A DNA stretch of 64,000 bases from Neotabrizicola shimadae (GTDB lineage: Bacteria > Pseudomonadota > Alphaproteobacteria > Rhodobacterales > Rhodobacteraceae), in NCBI RefSeq assembly GCF_019623905.1, contig NZ_CP069370.1:1426001-1490000 (forward strand). The letters are read 5' to 3'. This document shows positions 1-6,413 of the stretch, one piece after another. Below the pieces are notes generated by a model. The model searched no databases, was not told where the DNA came from, and worked only from the letters and a program-made list of their open reading frames with translations. How positions within the stretch are numbered: position 1 is the stretch's first letter; every line of letters begins with the position of its first letter. The translations under genes and the position numbers were made by a program.

Positions 1-98
1 CCAAGGCCGCGCCAGCGCCCGCCACGAAGGCCCCGCCGAAGAAGACCATGCTTTTCGGCTTCATCCCGCTTGTTGACGACACCGAGGACGACGAATGA
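1..98 (+). CDS. C-terminal end of an upstream element protein (partial)
   Basis: An open frame enters from the left edge and stops with TGA at 96-98. The visible part is 31 residues: a Lys/Ala/Pro-rich linker, then a short tail MLFGFIPLVDDTEDDE that ends in acidic residues. The ATG of the next gene overlaps this stop (ATGA), which is typical of translational coupling and puts both genes in the same transcript. The rest of the protein lies outside the window, so no function can be given. By position it belongs to the phage-like element. Confidence 0.6.
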   Translation, partial: KAAPAPATKAPPKKTMLFGFIPLVDDTEDDE

Positions 99-577
99 CC
101 GATCTTGAAACCATGGTCATGCAGGCCGCACCGGCTGACGCCCCGGACCTGTCGGGCATCATGTCGGCAGAGGACTTCACCGGCCCGGAAGCTGCCGAGG
201 CGGCAGAGGTCTTCGCGCCCGAGCCGGAATTGATCAGCCCCGAAGTGTGGGGGCAACAATGGGGGCTGTTGCATGACATGCTTGGGGGCATGGTGCAGGC
301 CCGCACCGGCGCGCCCTGCCCTCTGGGGCAACAGGCGAGGTCCGAAGGCGGCATGATCGCCGCGCAGGCGTCTTACGACCTTCTCGCGCTCAATCCGGCA
401 ACGGCCCGGCTGTTCCTTGGCGCGAATTCCACGTTCTTCGGGCAGGTGCTTGCCGTAGGCGTCCACGGCTTTGCCTGCGTCCAGCTTGTCAAGGCTTCCA
501 TCGCCCAAGGGCAGGCCGCGACCATCGAAGGCGAAGCGACCGAAGGCCCCGCCTTCGCGTCCAGCCGGGCCGCGTGA
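95..577 (+). CDS. Phage-like element protein of unknown function
   Basis: A 160-residue protein that I do not recognise. The first 50 residues are acidic and Pro/Ala-rich and probably disordered. Residues 50-100 are mixed, and residues about 105-135 form a hydrophobic stretch that could be one membrane helix. The ATG overlaps the upstream stop codon, and the next gene, a packaging-type ATPase, begins 3 bp after the stop. Co-transcription with an ATPase and a lysin suggests a virion or assembly protein, possibly a membrane-associated one; this is inference from position only. Confidence 0.6.
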   Translation: MTDLETMVMQAAPADAPDLSGIMSAEDFTGPEAAEAAEVFAPEPELISPEVWGQQWGLLHDMLGGMVQARTGAPCPLGQQARSEGGMIAAQASYDLLALNPATARLFLGANSTFFGQVLAVGVHGFACVQLVKASIAQGQAATIEGEATEGPAFASSRAA

Positions 578-580
578 TCC

Positions 581-1129
581 ATGCCGTTCGCGACCGATGT
601 GACGGCGATTTGGGGAGGGCGAGGATCTGGAAAGACCACCCTCGCCCGCCAGCTTGTCGCCAAGGCCAAGATCAAGCGCGCCGTGATCATCGACCCCATG
701 GCCGAAGACGGATACACCACGCCCGGCCAAGTCGTGAACGCCATCGAGGCGGGCGAAGCCCGCGTGATCATGCGCAATCCCGCGAAAAAGGCGCAGATTG
801 ACACGATCTTCGCGGCGTTCCTCGCCAGCCGGAAGGATCGCCCGGTCTTCATCGTCTGCGACGAAGCCCCGGCCTACCTGGACAAGAATTCCGATGCCCT
901 GTCCAAGATCATCTTTCAGGGGCGGCACCGCGCCTTCGGGATGCTGATCATCGGCCAGAGGCCGAACGCGGTAAGCGCGCAGATCAGATCGCAGGCCGCC
1001 GTGACCTATTGGCTTCGCCTCTCCGATCACCTGGACGTTTCGGTCGCTGCGCAGGCCATCGGGCCGAAGGCCCGCACCCTCTCCACCCTCGCCCCCGGCG
1101 AGTTCATCCGCCACCCAGAAAAGGATTGA
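581..1129 (+). CDS. HerA/FtsK-like packaging ATPase of a small phage
   Basis: A 182-residue P-loop ATPase. The Walker A motif GGRGSGKTT is at residues 12-20, a Walker B strand of the form FIVCDEAP is near residue 90, and a sensor-like IIGQRP follows near residue 125. This compact layout resembles the DNA-packaging ATPases of tailless membrane-containing phages (the PRD1 P9 / PM2 P9 group) and, more distantly, the Zot/pI assembly ATPases of filamentous phages. Zot proteins usually carry a membrane helix and a periplasmic domain after the ATPase core. None is present here, which favours packaging. It is followed closely by a polybasic peptide and a lysin. The assignment to the fold is firm; the exact role is inferred. 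Confidence 0.7.
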   Translation: MPFATDVTAIWGGRGSGKTTLARQLVAKAKIKRAVIIDPMAEDGYTTPGQVVNAIEAGEARVIMRNPAKKAQIDTIFAAFLASRKDRPVFIVCDEAPAYLDKNSDALSKIIFQGRHRAFGMLIIGQRPNAVSAQIRSQAAVTYWLRLSDHLDVSVAAQAIGPKARTLSTLAPGEFIRHPEKD

Positions 1130-1133
1130 TCCC

Positions 1134-1217
1134 ATGGCGAAGAAGAAGACCCCCCCGCGTTCGGCCAAGACGGGCCGTTTCCTCAAGAAGGGCGGCAAGA
1201 AGGGGAAGAAGAAGTGA
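1134..1217 (+). CDS. 27-residue polybasic peptide
   Basis: A very short gene between the ATPase and the lysin. It begins ATG GCG AAG AAG AAG and encodes 27 residues, of which about 14 are Lys or Arg (MAKKKTPPRS at the start, KKGGKKGKKK at the end). It has almost no hydrophobic residues. The stop overlaps the GTG start of the next gene (GTGA), so it sits inside a tightly packed operon. An AAAAGG ribosome-binding site lies about 9 bases upstream. Its charge suggests nucleic-acid binding or condensation in a virion; this is not shown. Confidence 0.6.
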   Translation: MAKKKTPPRSAKTGRFLKKGGKKGKKK

Positions 1218-1735
1218 AAACCCCGCTTTATGCCAGTTGGCGGGACGTGCCGCCGGAAACGTGGCCGTGGCCCCATTTCCGGCCGTCCGAGCTTGCCTGC
1301 CGGGGAACGGGGCAGCTCATGGTGGACAGCGAGGCAATGGACAAGCTGGAAGCCCTGCGCCGCCTGATTGACGCGCCGATGGTCATCAATTCCGGCTATC
1401 GCTCCCCGGTCCACAATCGGGCCGTCCAAGGCGCGCCCCGGTCGAAGCACATGGAAGGCATCGCCTTCGACGTGCGCATGGAAGATCACGACCCGCACCG
1501 CTTCATCGCCGCCGCCCGTGAGGTCGGCTTTACCGGCATCGGGACGTATCCCCACATGGGCTTTGTCCATATCGACACCGGCCCGGAACGGTCTTGGGGC
1601 GACCCCTTCCCGCCGGACGACGACGAAGACCACGCGCCGCCGCCCCCTGCCCTGCCCCGCAAGATCACGCTGGCCCCGCCGCCGAAGGCGAAGGCCCTGC
1701 CGCGCGCCCTGTCGAAGTTCTGGCCCCGGCGTTGA
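1214..1735 (+). CDS. M15-type peptidase, probable phage lysin
   Basis: A 173-residue protein of the Peptidase_M15 (D,D-carboxypeptidase/endopeptidase) family, which cuts peptidoglycan cross-links. The zinc site is visible: S-K-H-M-E-G-I-A-F-D at residues about 75-84 supplies His and Asp, and F-V-H-I-D near residue 118 supplies the second His. The last 45 residues are Pro- and Lys-rich and probably disordered. It starts with GTG overlapping the upstream stop. There is no signal peptide, so a holin or another export route would be needed if it acts as an endolysin. It ends the plus-strand operon and is followed by a strong terminator. Confidence 0.8.
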   Translation: MKTPLYASWRDVPPETWPWPHFRPSELACRGTGQLMVDSEAMDKLEALRRLIDAPMVINSGYRSPVHNRAVQGAPRSKHMEGIAFDVRMEDHDPHRFIAAAREVGFTGIGTYPHMGFVHIDTGPERSWGDPFPPDDDEDHAPPPPALPRKITLAPPPKAKALPRALSKFWPRR

Positions 1736-1757
1736 CATTCGGTTGCCTCGTGACTGG

Positions 1758-1785
1758 CCCGCCCCTTCACCGGGGCGGGTTTTTT
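1758..1785 (+). terminator. Rho-independent terminator after the lysin gene
   Basis: CCCGCCCC pairs perfectly with GGGGCGGG across a 6-base loop, followed by six T. It ends the plus-strand operon 22 bp after the lysin stop. The hairpin also encodes the last codons of the convergent minus-strand gene. Confidence 0.85.
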
Positions 1786-2003
1786 CGTTCTGCGGCCAAT
1801 GCCAGGGCGACCGAAAGCCCGACCAGACCGAACGCGCCCAAAATCCCGAAGACGTGCGGCCCCAGCCCGTCCGATCCGGCAAGACCGGCCTGAAACCCGG
1901 CCCACCAGTCTGTCGAGCGTTGCCCGGCCCAATAGGCCACAAGCACGCCAGCCGAACCCGCCGCCGCCGCCGCCAGCCTCATTGCGAGCCGTTCATCTGC
2001 CAT
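1767..2003 (-). CDS. Small two-helix membrane protein, holin candidate
   Basis: A 78-residue protein with two hydrophobic segments, residues about 9-25 and 51-72, joined by a short Gly/Ser/Asp loop. A basic C-terminus follows. The ATG at 2003 has a strong ribosome-binding site (GGAGGG, 8 bases upstream), which is why the longer upstream reading is not used. It lies downstream of the replication gene on the same strand and converges with the lysin gene; its stop falls inside the lysin terminator. Size, two helices and presence next to a lysin fit a holin, but holins have no reliable sequence signature, so the function is a guess. Confidence 0.5.
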   Translation of the reverse strand: MADERLAMRLAAAAAGSAGVLVAYWAGQRSTDWWAGFQAGLAGSDGLGPHVFGILGAFGLVGLSVALALAAERKNPPR

Positions 2004-2096
2004 CGCCTTCCCTCCGCCATGTCGCGATTTATGGACGTTTCCGCCCGGTGCGCCAGTCCATATTTCCGGGCGCACCGGCTCCGCCTTCCCTTCCTC

Positions 2097-2759
2097 TCAG
2101 CCAGCCCCCCTCTCCGCTAGGCGAGCGTCCTGCCGCCTCTTGGCCTCGCTGTAGCCATAGCGCGACGTTTCCTCGCTTAAGCGCCTCAGTTCGTCCGGTT
2201 CGTATTGCGCGCCAGCCCGCGGGCCGGGGCTTGCCCCGGCGTCTAGCGGGCGCGAGTTCCGCCCGGCGCGGGACGCGCCTCCTTCCTCTCTTTCTTGTTT
2301 TCTCTTGCCTCTATTGAGGGGGGAGTTTTTTTCCCCCCTATCAGGGAGTTTTTTTCCCCCCATACCGGGAGTTTTTTTCCCCCCTTCTTCAACGTCCTGT
2401 CCGACCGGAAGGGGGGAAGTTTTTTCCCCCCTTCCCGGCCCGATGATCGCAAGCCGATAGACCACTCCAACGCCCTGCCCCCCCCTGATCTTGCCGCCAT
2501 GCTTGCGCGCCACGGGCACCAAGACACCGGCATCCCGAAGCCGCCTAAGCGCCGCCTTCACCGTCTTGTCGCAGAGGCCGCAGCCCTGCTCGATCTGCCA
2601 CCGTGCTTGATCGGTTAGCGGGCCGTCCTTCTTGGACCATCGGCAGAGGTAATAGAGGACCGTCAGGGCAGACAGGCGTATCCCTGCCGCCTCCGCTGCC
2701 TCCAAAACTGCCGTTGTGTAGATGCCCTTCCGATAGCCCTCAGACGCTGGGGCTGTCAT
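2097..2759 (-). CDS. Winged-helix replication initiator with iterons inside the gene
   Basis: A 220-residue protein. Residues about 10-105 look like a winged-helix domain of the replication-initiator or phage O type: LSALTVLYYLCRW, then CGLCDKTVKAALRRLRDAGV as the helix-turn-helix. Residues about 110-150 are a low-complexity Gly/Lys linker with recurring GGKK and GEK, and this is the stretch encoded by the iterons at 2321-2431. The C-terminus is charged and helical. The ATG at 2759 is preferred over a GTG nine bases upstream because AAGG lies 8 bases before it. The start overlaps the end of the upstream HTH gene, so the two are co-transcribed. Phage O proteins bind iterons in their own gene; the same arrangement here supports the initiator call. 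Confidence 0.65.
   Translation of the reverse strand: MTAPASEGYRKGIYTTAVLEAAEAAGIRLSALTVLYYLCRWSKKDGPLTDQARWQIEQGCGLCDKTVKAALRRLRDAGVLVPVARKHGGKIRGGQGVGVVYRLAIIGPGRGEKTSPLPVGQDVEEGGKKTPGMGGKKLPDRGEKNSPLNRGKRKQEREEGGASRAGRNSRPLDAGASPGPRAGAQYEPDELRRLSEETSRYGYSEAKRRQDARLAERGAG
2321..2431. repeat. Four 18-bp iterons, candidate replication origin
   Basis: Three identical copies of GGGAGTTTTTTTCCCCCC start at 2321, 2344 and 2367, exactly 23 bp apart. A fourth, GGGAAGTTTTTTCCCCCC, starts at 2414, 47 bp after the third, about two periods. Because 23 is not a multiple of 3 the repeats fall in different reading frames of the overlapping gene, so they are conserved as DNA and not as protein. Each copy has imperfect dyad symmetry. 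A polypyrimidine tract with only two purines in about 30 bases lies alongside (about 2281-2312). The layout matches iteron origins of plasmids and the lambda origin inside gene O. Confidence 0.75.
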
Positions 2760-2973
2760 CGCCTGCACCTTGCAGCGGCCCCAGGTCCATCACCGTCTGG
2801 TGAATTTGGCTCGATGCCTTCATGCGCGCTATTCTGTAGAAGACCGTTGACCGCCCGCGCCCAAGCTGCTTTGCGATCACGGGCACTCTAAGCCCGTGGT
2901 GCAGGCCCAACAGGATTTCCCGGTCTTCCGCCGGTGTAAAAGCCTTGCCTCTGCCCCGTCGATTCTTGCTCAT
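2740..2973 (-). CDS. Small helix-turn-helix DNA-binding protein
   Basis: A 77-residue protein starting MSKNRRGRGK. The body resembles a Myb/SANT- or resolvase-type helix-turn-helix: FTPAEDREILLGLHHG, then VPVIAKQLGRGRSTVFYRIA as the recognition unit. The ATG at 2973 follows a GAGGCGAG ribosome-binding site; an upstream in-frame ATG at 3030 has none. It is the first gene of the minus-strand unit, and its end overlaps the replication gene by 20 bp. A regulator or replication accessory role is likely by position. There is no invertase catalytic domain, so it is not a resolvase. Confidence 0.6.
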   Translation of the reverse strand: MSKNRRGRGKAFTPAEDREILLGLHHGLRVPVIAKQLGRGRSTVFYRIARMKASSQIHQTVMDLGPLQGAGDDSPSV

Positions 2974-3135
2974 TGTCTCGCCTCGTTTAAGGCGAAGTCC
3001 CCGCTTGCTTTCGGGCGGTCCATAATCCATATTTAGGGCCGTGAAGGTTCACCCCGACACGCGGCCAGCCTGCCCGGTAGTCTTCGCAAACGTCCCCGTG
3101 GGCTGGCCCCCTCCCCCAAAAAAACTGAACGTTTT
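2974..3135. other. Non-coding end of the element
   Basis: No gene was found here. The stretch should hold the promoter of the minus-strand HTH-rep unit, but I see no convincing -35/-10 pair. It contains a C-rich run followed by seven A (about 3109-3124) that echoes the A7 core of the iterons. Confidence 0.4.
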
Positions 3136-3163
3136 CCGAGGGATAATATTGATTATCGGATAA
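3136..3163. other. dif-like Xer site, candidate attachment site
   Basis: CCGAGGGATAA, the 6-bp spacer TATTGA, then TTATCGGATAA. This has the dif geometry of two 11-bp arms whose inner ends are ATAA and TTAT around a 6-bp spacer. The outer arms match the E. coli dif only partly. It lies 15 bp after the last base of the host BNR gene and outside all element genes, exactly where the element meets the chromosome. A left partner site would lie outside the window. Confidence 0.4.
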
Positions 3164-3178
3164 TCATGTCCTTTGCGA

Positions 3179-4342
3179 TCAGGCCCTTTCAAGGGTTTCG
3201 ACGGAAAGGATCGTGGGAAGATGTCGGGCGATTTCTTCCCAGTGGTCGCCCTCGTCCGCGCTCATGAAGATCGAGCCCGAATTGGTGCCGAAGTACACAC
3301 CCGCAGGTGTGCACCGGTCCGTGGCCATCGCCTGACGCAGCACAGTGAAGTAGCAGGCTTCCTGCGGAAGTCCGCTGCCCTGCCGCGTCCAGCTTTGCCC
3401 ACCGTCGCGGGTCCGCCAGACCGCAGCGGATGCGCCGGGTGGAAACCGGCCGAGCATGTCTCCGTTCAGCGGCAGTACCCAGGCAGTTTCGGAATCGGTC
3501 GGATGGACGGCTATCGGGAAGCCGAAAGTCGAAGGCAAACCGGCGGAAACGTCGGCCCAGCTTCGGCCGCCATCGCGGCTGACAAAGACGCCGTGGTGGT
3601 TCTGTTGATAGAGAAGATCGGTGCCCACTGGGGCTGCGGCGCTGCGTGCGAAGTTGTGGACGCAATGGCCGACTTCGTGGCCGGCATGGCCATGCCCGTG
3701 GTCATGATCCTGGGCCCCGTCCTCGTTGGACCGGCGATTTCGGCGGTCCCAGCTCTGGCCACCATCCTCGGTCGCGAAGACACCGGCGGCCGAGATTCCG
3801 ACCCAGAGTTTCTTGGGCTCTCCCGGATCGGCGACGATGCTATGCAGGATCAGGCCCGCCGCCCCCGGTTGCCAGCTTTCCCTTGACGGATGGTCTGAGA
3901 GGGATCGGACCTTCTCCCAGGTTTCGCCGCCATCCTTGCTGGCGAAGAGCGTCGCCGGTTTCGCGCCGGCATAAAGCGTGCTGCCTGACAAGCCGAGCGA
4001 CCAGAGGTTCTCGATCTCGCCGGTGAAGGGAGCCGGCGGCGCGGGAGTCCGGCCGATGTGGGCGGCGAAATCCGGGTCGGCTGCCAGCCATTCATCGAAC
4101 TTGCCAGTGGAGAGGCGCGAGACCGTCCAGGTGGCACCGCCATCGGTGCTGCGCCAGACCCCTGCCCCGGACCATTCGCCGCCGCCGGCCGCCCAGATGG
4201 TGCCGTTGACCGGGTCGCCGAGGACGTGGTTGATCGACCAGCCGTCGCAGAACGGGCCACGCACGGACCAGCTGCCTTCCTGCGGGGCGATCAGGAAGAC
4301 GCCCTTGGTCGTCCCGACGAGGATGGTCACGTTCCGGTCCAT
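3179..4342 (-). CDS. BNR/Asp-box repeat beta-propeller protein (sialidase-like fold)
   Basis: A 387-residue protein made of about six Asp-box repeats of the form S/T-x-D-G-G-x-x-W (STDGGATW, SKDGGETW, TEDGGQSW, SRDGGRSW, TRDGGQSW and a degenerate SADEGDHW). These mark sialidase- and sortilin-type beta-propellers. The catalytic residues of true sialidases cannot be recognised, and there is no signal peptide, so an intracellular propeller of unknown substrate is likelier than a sialidase. A His-rich loop (DHDHGHGH) near residue 215 could bind metal. The start at 4342 has the ribosome-binding site AGGGAGG; twelve extra codons upstream are less likely. Its 3' end adjoins the dif-like site. Confidence 0.75.
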   Translation of the reverse strand: MDRNVTILVGTTKGVFLIAPQEGSWSVRGPFCDGWSINHVLGDPVNGTIWAAGGGEWSGAGVWRSTDGGATWTVSRLSTGKFDEWLAADPDFAAHIGRTPAPPAPFTGEIENLWSLGLSGSTLYAGAKPATLFASKDGGETWEKVRSLSDHPSRESWQPGAAGLILHSIVADPGEPKKLWVGISAAGVFATEDGGQSWDRRNRRSNEDGAQDHDHGHGHAGHEVGHCVHNFARSAAAPVGTDLLYQQNHHGVFVSRDGGRSWADVSAGLPSTFGFPIAVHPTDSETAWVLPLNGDMLGRFPPGASAAVWRTRDGGQSWTRQGSGLPQEACYFTVLRQAMATDRCTPAGVYFGTNSGSIFMSADEGDHWEEIARHLPTILSVETLERA

Positions 4343-4404
4343 GGCAGCCTCCCTGCTTGCGCAGGACAAGGCTAACATGACATCGTCGGCCGTTTAATCG
4401 GAAT

Positions 4405-5517
4405 TCACGGACGGGCCAGAGCGTCGTTCAACAGGGTGAGTACGACTGACGGTGGCACGTCTTCAGCGACGAAGGCCTGGCCGATGTCGCGCGCAAGGAT
4501 GAAGCGCAGACGGCCATCCACGACCTTCTTGTCTTGTCCCATCAGGTTCAGAAGATGCTCGGCCCCTGGCAACCCGCCGGGGATGTCGGACAGGTCGGTC
4601 TTCATGCCCATGGCCTTCAAATGTGCGCGCACACGGCTTGGCGCCTCTTGCGGGCAAAGGCCGAGGCGCTGGCTGAGTTCGAATGCCAGAGCGCAACCGA
4701 TCGCCACACCTTCGCCATGCAGGAGCCGGTCGGAGTATCCGGTTGCCTTTTCAAGGGCATGACAGAAGGTATGGCCAAGGTTCAAGAGCGCACGCTCGCC
4801 TTCTTCGGTCTCGTCCCTTTCGACGATGCCTGCCTTCATCTCGACTGAACGGGCGACGGCGCGATGGCGCGCGACCTTGTCGCCGGCTGCCAGCTCCGGT
4901 CCCGCGGATTCGAGCCAGTCGAAGAAGGCGGCGTCGCCAAGGAGGCCGTATTTGACGACCTCGCCGTAGCCCGCGAGGAAATCGCGCGGCGGCAGGCTGT
5001 CAAGCACGCCAATGTCGGCCAGGACCAGCGACGGCTGGTGAAAAGCCCCGACAAGGTTCTTGCCCTGCGTGGTGTTGATGCCTGTCTTGCCGCCGACCGA
5101 GCTGTCCACCTGGGCAAGCAGAGTCGTGGGAATCTGGACGAAGCGCACCCCGCGCCGCAGGACGGCTGCCGCGAAGCCCACCAGATCGCCGATCACGCCG
5201 CCCCCGAAGGCGATGACGATGTCGCGGCGTTCGATCTTCTGTTCCAGCAGCCATTCAACGCAGCGGGCGAACTGGGGCCAGCCCTTGGTCCCTTCCCCAG
5301 GCGGCAGGGAAAGGGTGCTGACGGCGATGCCTTGTGAAGCCAGGGCAGCGACCAGCCGCTCGAGATGAAGGGCGGCCACGGACTCGTCAGTCACCACAGC
5401 AACTTTGCGCCGACGAAGGAAGGGCAGAATTTCGGCCCCTGCCCCGTCGATCAGACCTTCGCCAATGCGCACCTCGTAGGATCGCGCCCCAAGCGCGACA
5501 GGAACAACGGTTCGCAT
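4405..5517 (-). CDS. aroB: 3-dehydroquinate synthase
   Basis: A 370-residue enzyme converting DAHP to 3-dehydroquinate, the second step of the shikimate pathway. It shows the NAD-binding GGGVIGDLVGFAA near residue 104, the PTTLLAQVDSSVGGKTG block near residue 130, and the zinc-binding LNLGHTFCHALE near residue 245. Length is normal for AroB. It starts 3 bp after the stop of aroK, so the two form one operon on the minus strand. Confidence 0.96.
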   Translation of the reverse strand: MRTVVPVALGARSYEVRIGEGLIDGAGAEILPFLRRRKVAVVTDESVAALHLERLVAALASQGIAVSTLSLPPGEGTKGWPQFARCVEWLLEQKIERRDIVIAFGGGVIGDLVGFAAAVLRRGVRFVQIPTTLLAQVDSSVGGKTGINTTQGKNLVGAFHQPSLVLADIGVLDSLPPRDFLAGYGEVVKYGLLGDAAFFDWLESAGPELAAGDKVARHRAVARSVEMKAGIVERDETEEGERALLNLGHTFCHALEKATGYSDRLLHGEGVAIGCALAFELSQRLGLCPQEAPSRVRAHLKAMGMKTDLSDIPGGLPGAEHLLNLMGQDKKVVDGRLRFILARDIGQAFVAEDVPPSVVLTLLNDALARP

Positions 5518-5520
5518 GCG

Positions 5521-6063
5521 TCAGATATCCTCCAGAACATCGGGCCGGGTCGACAGGGCGCCGATCACCCGACGCGCGGTTTCTTCAACCGACAGGTCGG
5601 GTCCGGAATCGACCGTCAGGTCGGCCAGCGCGTAGAGAGGCACACGGGCCTCGTAAAGGGTGCGCAGTGTCTCGCGTGGGTTGGCCGTGCGCAGAAGCGG
5701 TCGCGTTGTCTTGTGGCGAACGCGCTGCCACAGTAGCTCCAGATCCGCGCGCAACCAGACCGACACGCCCGACTCGTGGATCAACTGTCGGTTCGACTCG
5801 GATAGAAACGCACCGCCGCCTGTGGACAGGATCGCTGGCTCGGACTTCAGAAGCCTGCCCAGAACCTCGCTTTCCCGCGCGCGGAAGAAGGGTTCGCCGT
5901 CGCGTTCGAAAATCTCGGAGATGGGCCGGTTTGCCGCGCGCGTGATTTCTTCGTCCGAATCGAGGAAAGGCACCGTCAGCAGACGGGCGATCATGGTGCC
6001 CACCGCTGTCTTGCCGGCCCCCATCATGCCGACCATCACAACCGTCTTCTTCAGCCGCAGCAT
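5521..6063 (-). CDS. aroK: Shikimate kinase
   Basis: A 180-residue kinase that phosphorylates shikimate with ATP. The Walker A motif GMMGAGKT is at residues 12-19, the shikimate-binding D-S-D and the G-G-G motif (STGGGAF) follow, and a lid Arg lies near residue 115. I use the ATG at 6063, which gives the usual family length and follows a G-rich ribosome-binding site. Two more upstream in-frame ATGs would add an atypical Arg-rich extension. It is co-transcribed with aroB. Confidence 0.93.
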   Translation of the reverse strand: MLRLKKTVVMVGMMGAGKTAVGTMIARLLTVPFLDSDEEITRAANRPISEIFERDGEPFFRARESEVLGRLLKSEPAILSTGGGAFLSESNRQLIHESGVSVWLRADLELLWQRVRHKTTRPLLRTANPRETLRTLYEARVPLYALADLTVDSGPDLSVEETARRVIGALSTRPDVLEDI

Positions 6064-6275
6064 CGGCCGTCTGCCCCCCTTAGGTCGCGCTCCGTTGGCT
6101 TCGGACCGACCGTGCGATCCGCAGAGGATTGCCGCGACGCCCCCTTCCGTGACTGAATGGCGTGAAGTCGCCGCGAATGCCATATATATTCGCTCCCGCG
6201 GCAGACCCGTCGTACAAGCGGGCAACAAGGGCAGGCTGCGGCGCAGTAAGGTGCGCGGGCGGAAAGGCAAAGGGC
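6064..6275. promoter_or_regulatory. Divergent promoter region between aroK and the 45-residue gene
   Basis: A 212-bp stretch between divergent genes. It must hold the promoters of aroK-aroB and of the plus-strand envelope-xerD group. An AT-rich patch around 6180-6192 is the only low-GC part; no clear -35/-10 pair was assigned. Confidence 0.4.
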
Positions 6276-6413
6276 ATGTGGCGAATCATCAAGGCACTTA
6301 TCGTACTGGCGTTGTTGGGAATCGCCGGGCTGTCCGCCTATGCCTACTTGGCCGACATGCGCCCCGAGCAGTCGGAGATCAAGGTGCCGGTGACCTTGAA
6401 TGCGGTCGAGTGA
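6276..6413 (+). CDS. 45-residue single-pass membrane protein
   Basis: A short protein, MWRIIKALIVLALLGI at the start, with one membrane helix (residues about 4-24) and a small polar C-terminus. The ATG at 6276 is chosen because translation from it begins directly with the membrane helix; longer upstream frames add basic filler. The start of the next gene overlaps its 3' end by 14 bp, so it is translationally linked to the following envelope protein. Function unknown. Confidence 0.65.
   Translation: MWRIIKALIVLALLGIAGLSAYAYLADMRPEQSEIKVPVTLNAVE

Noticed and set aside
2097-2759. Programmed frameshifting at the A7/T7 and G6 runs in the initiator gene
   Set aside because: The frame is open through all four runs to a sensible C-terminus, and the runs recur at a DNA-level period, which an iteron origin explains better.
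2740-2973. Resolvase or invertase of the element
   Set aside because: Only a helix-turn-helix is present. The catalytic serine recombinase domain is missing.
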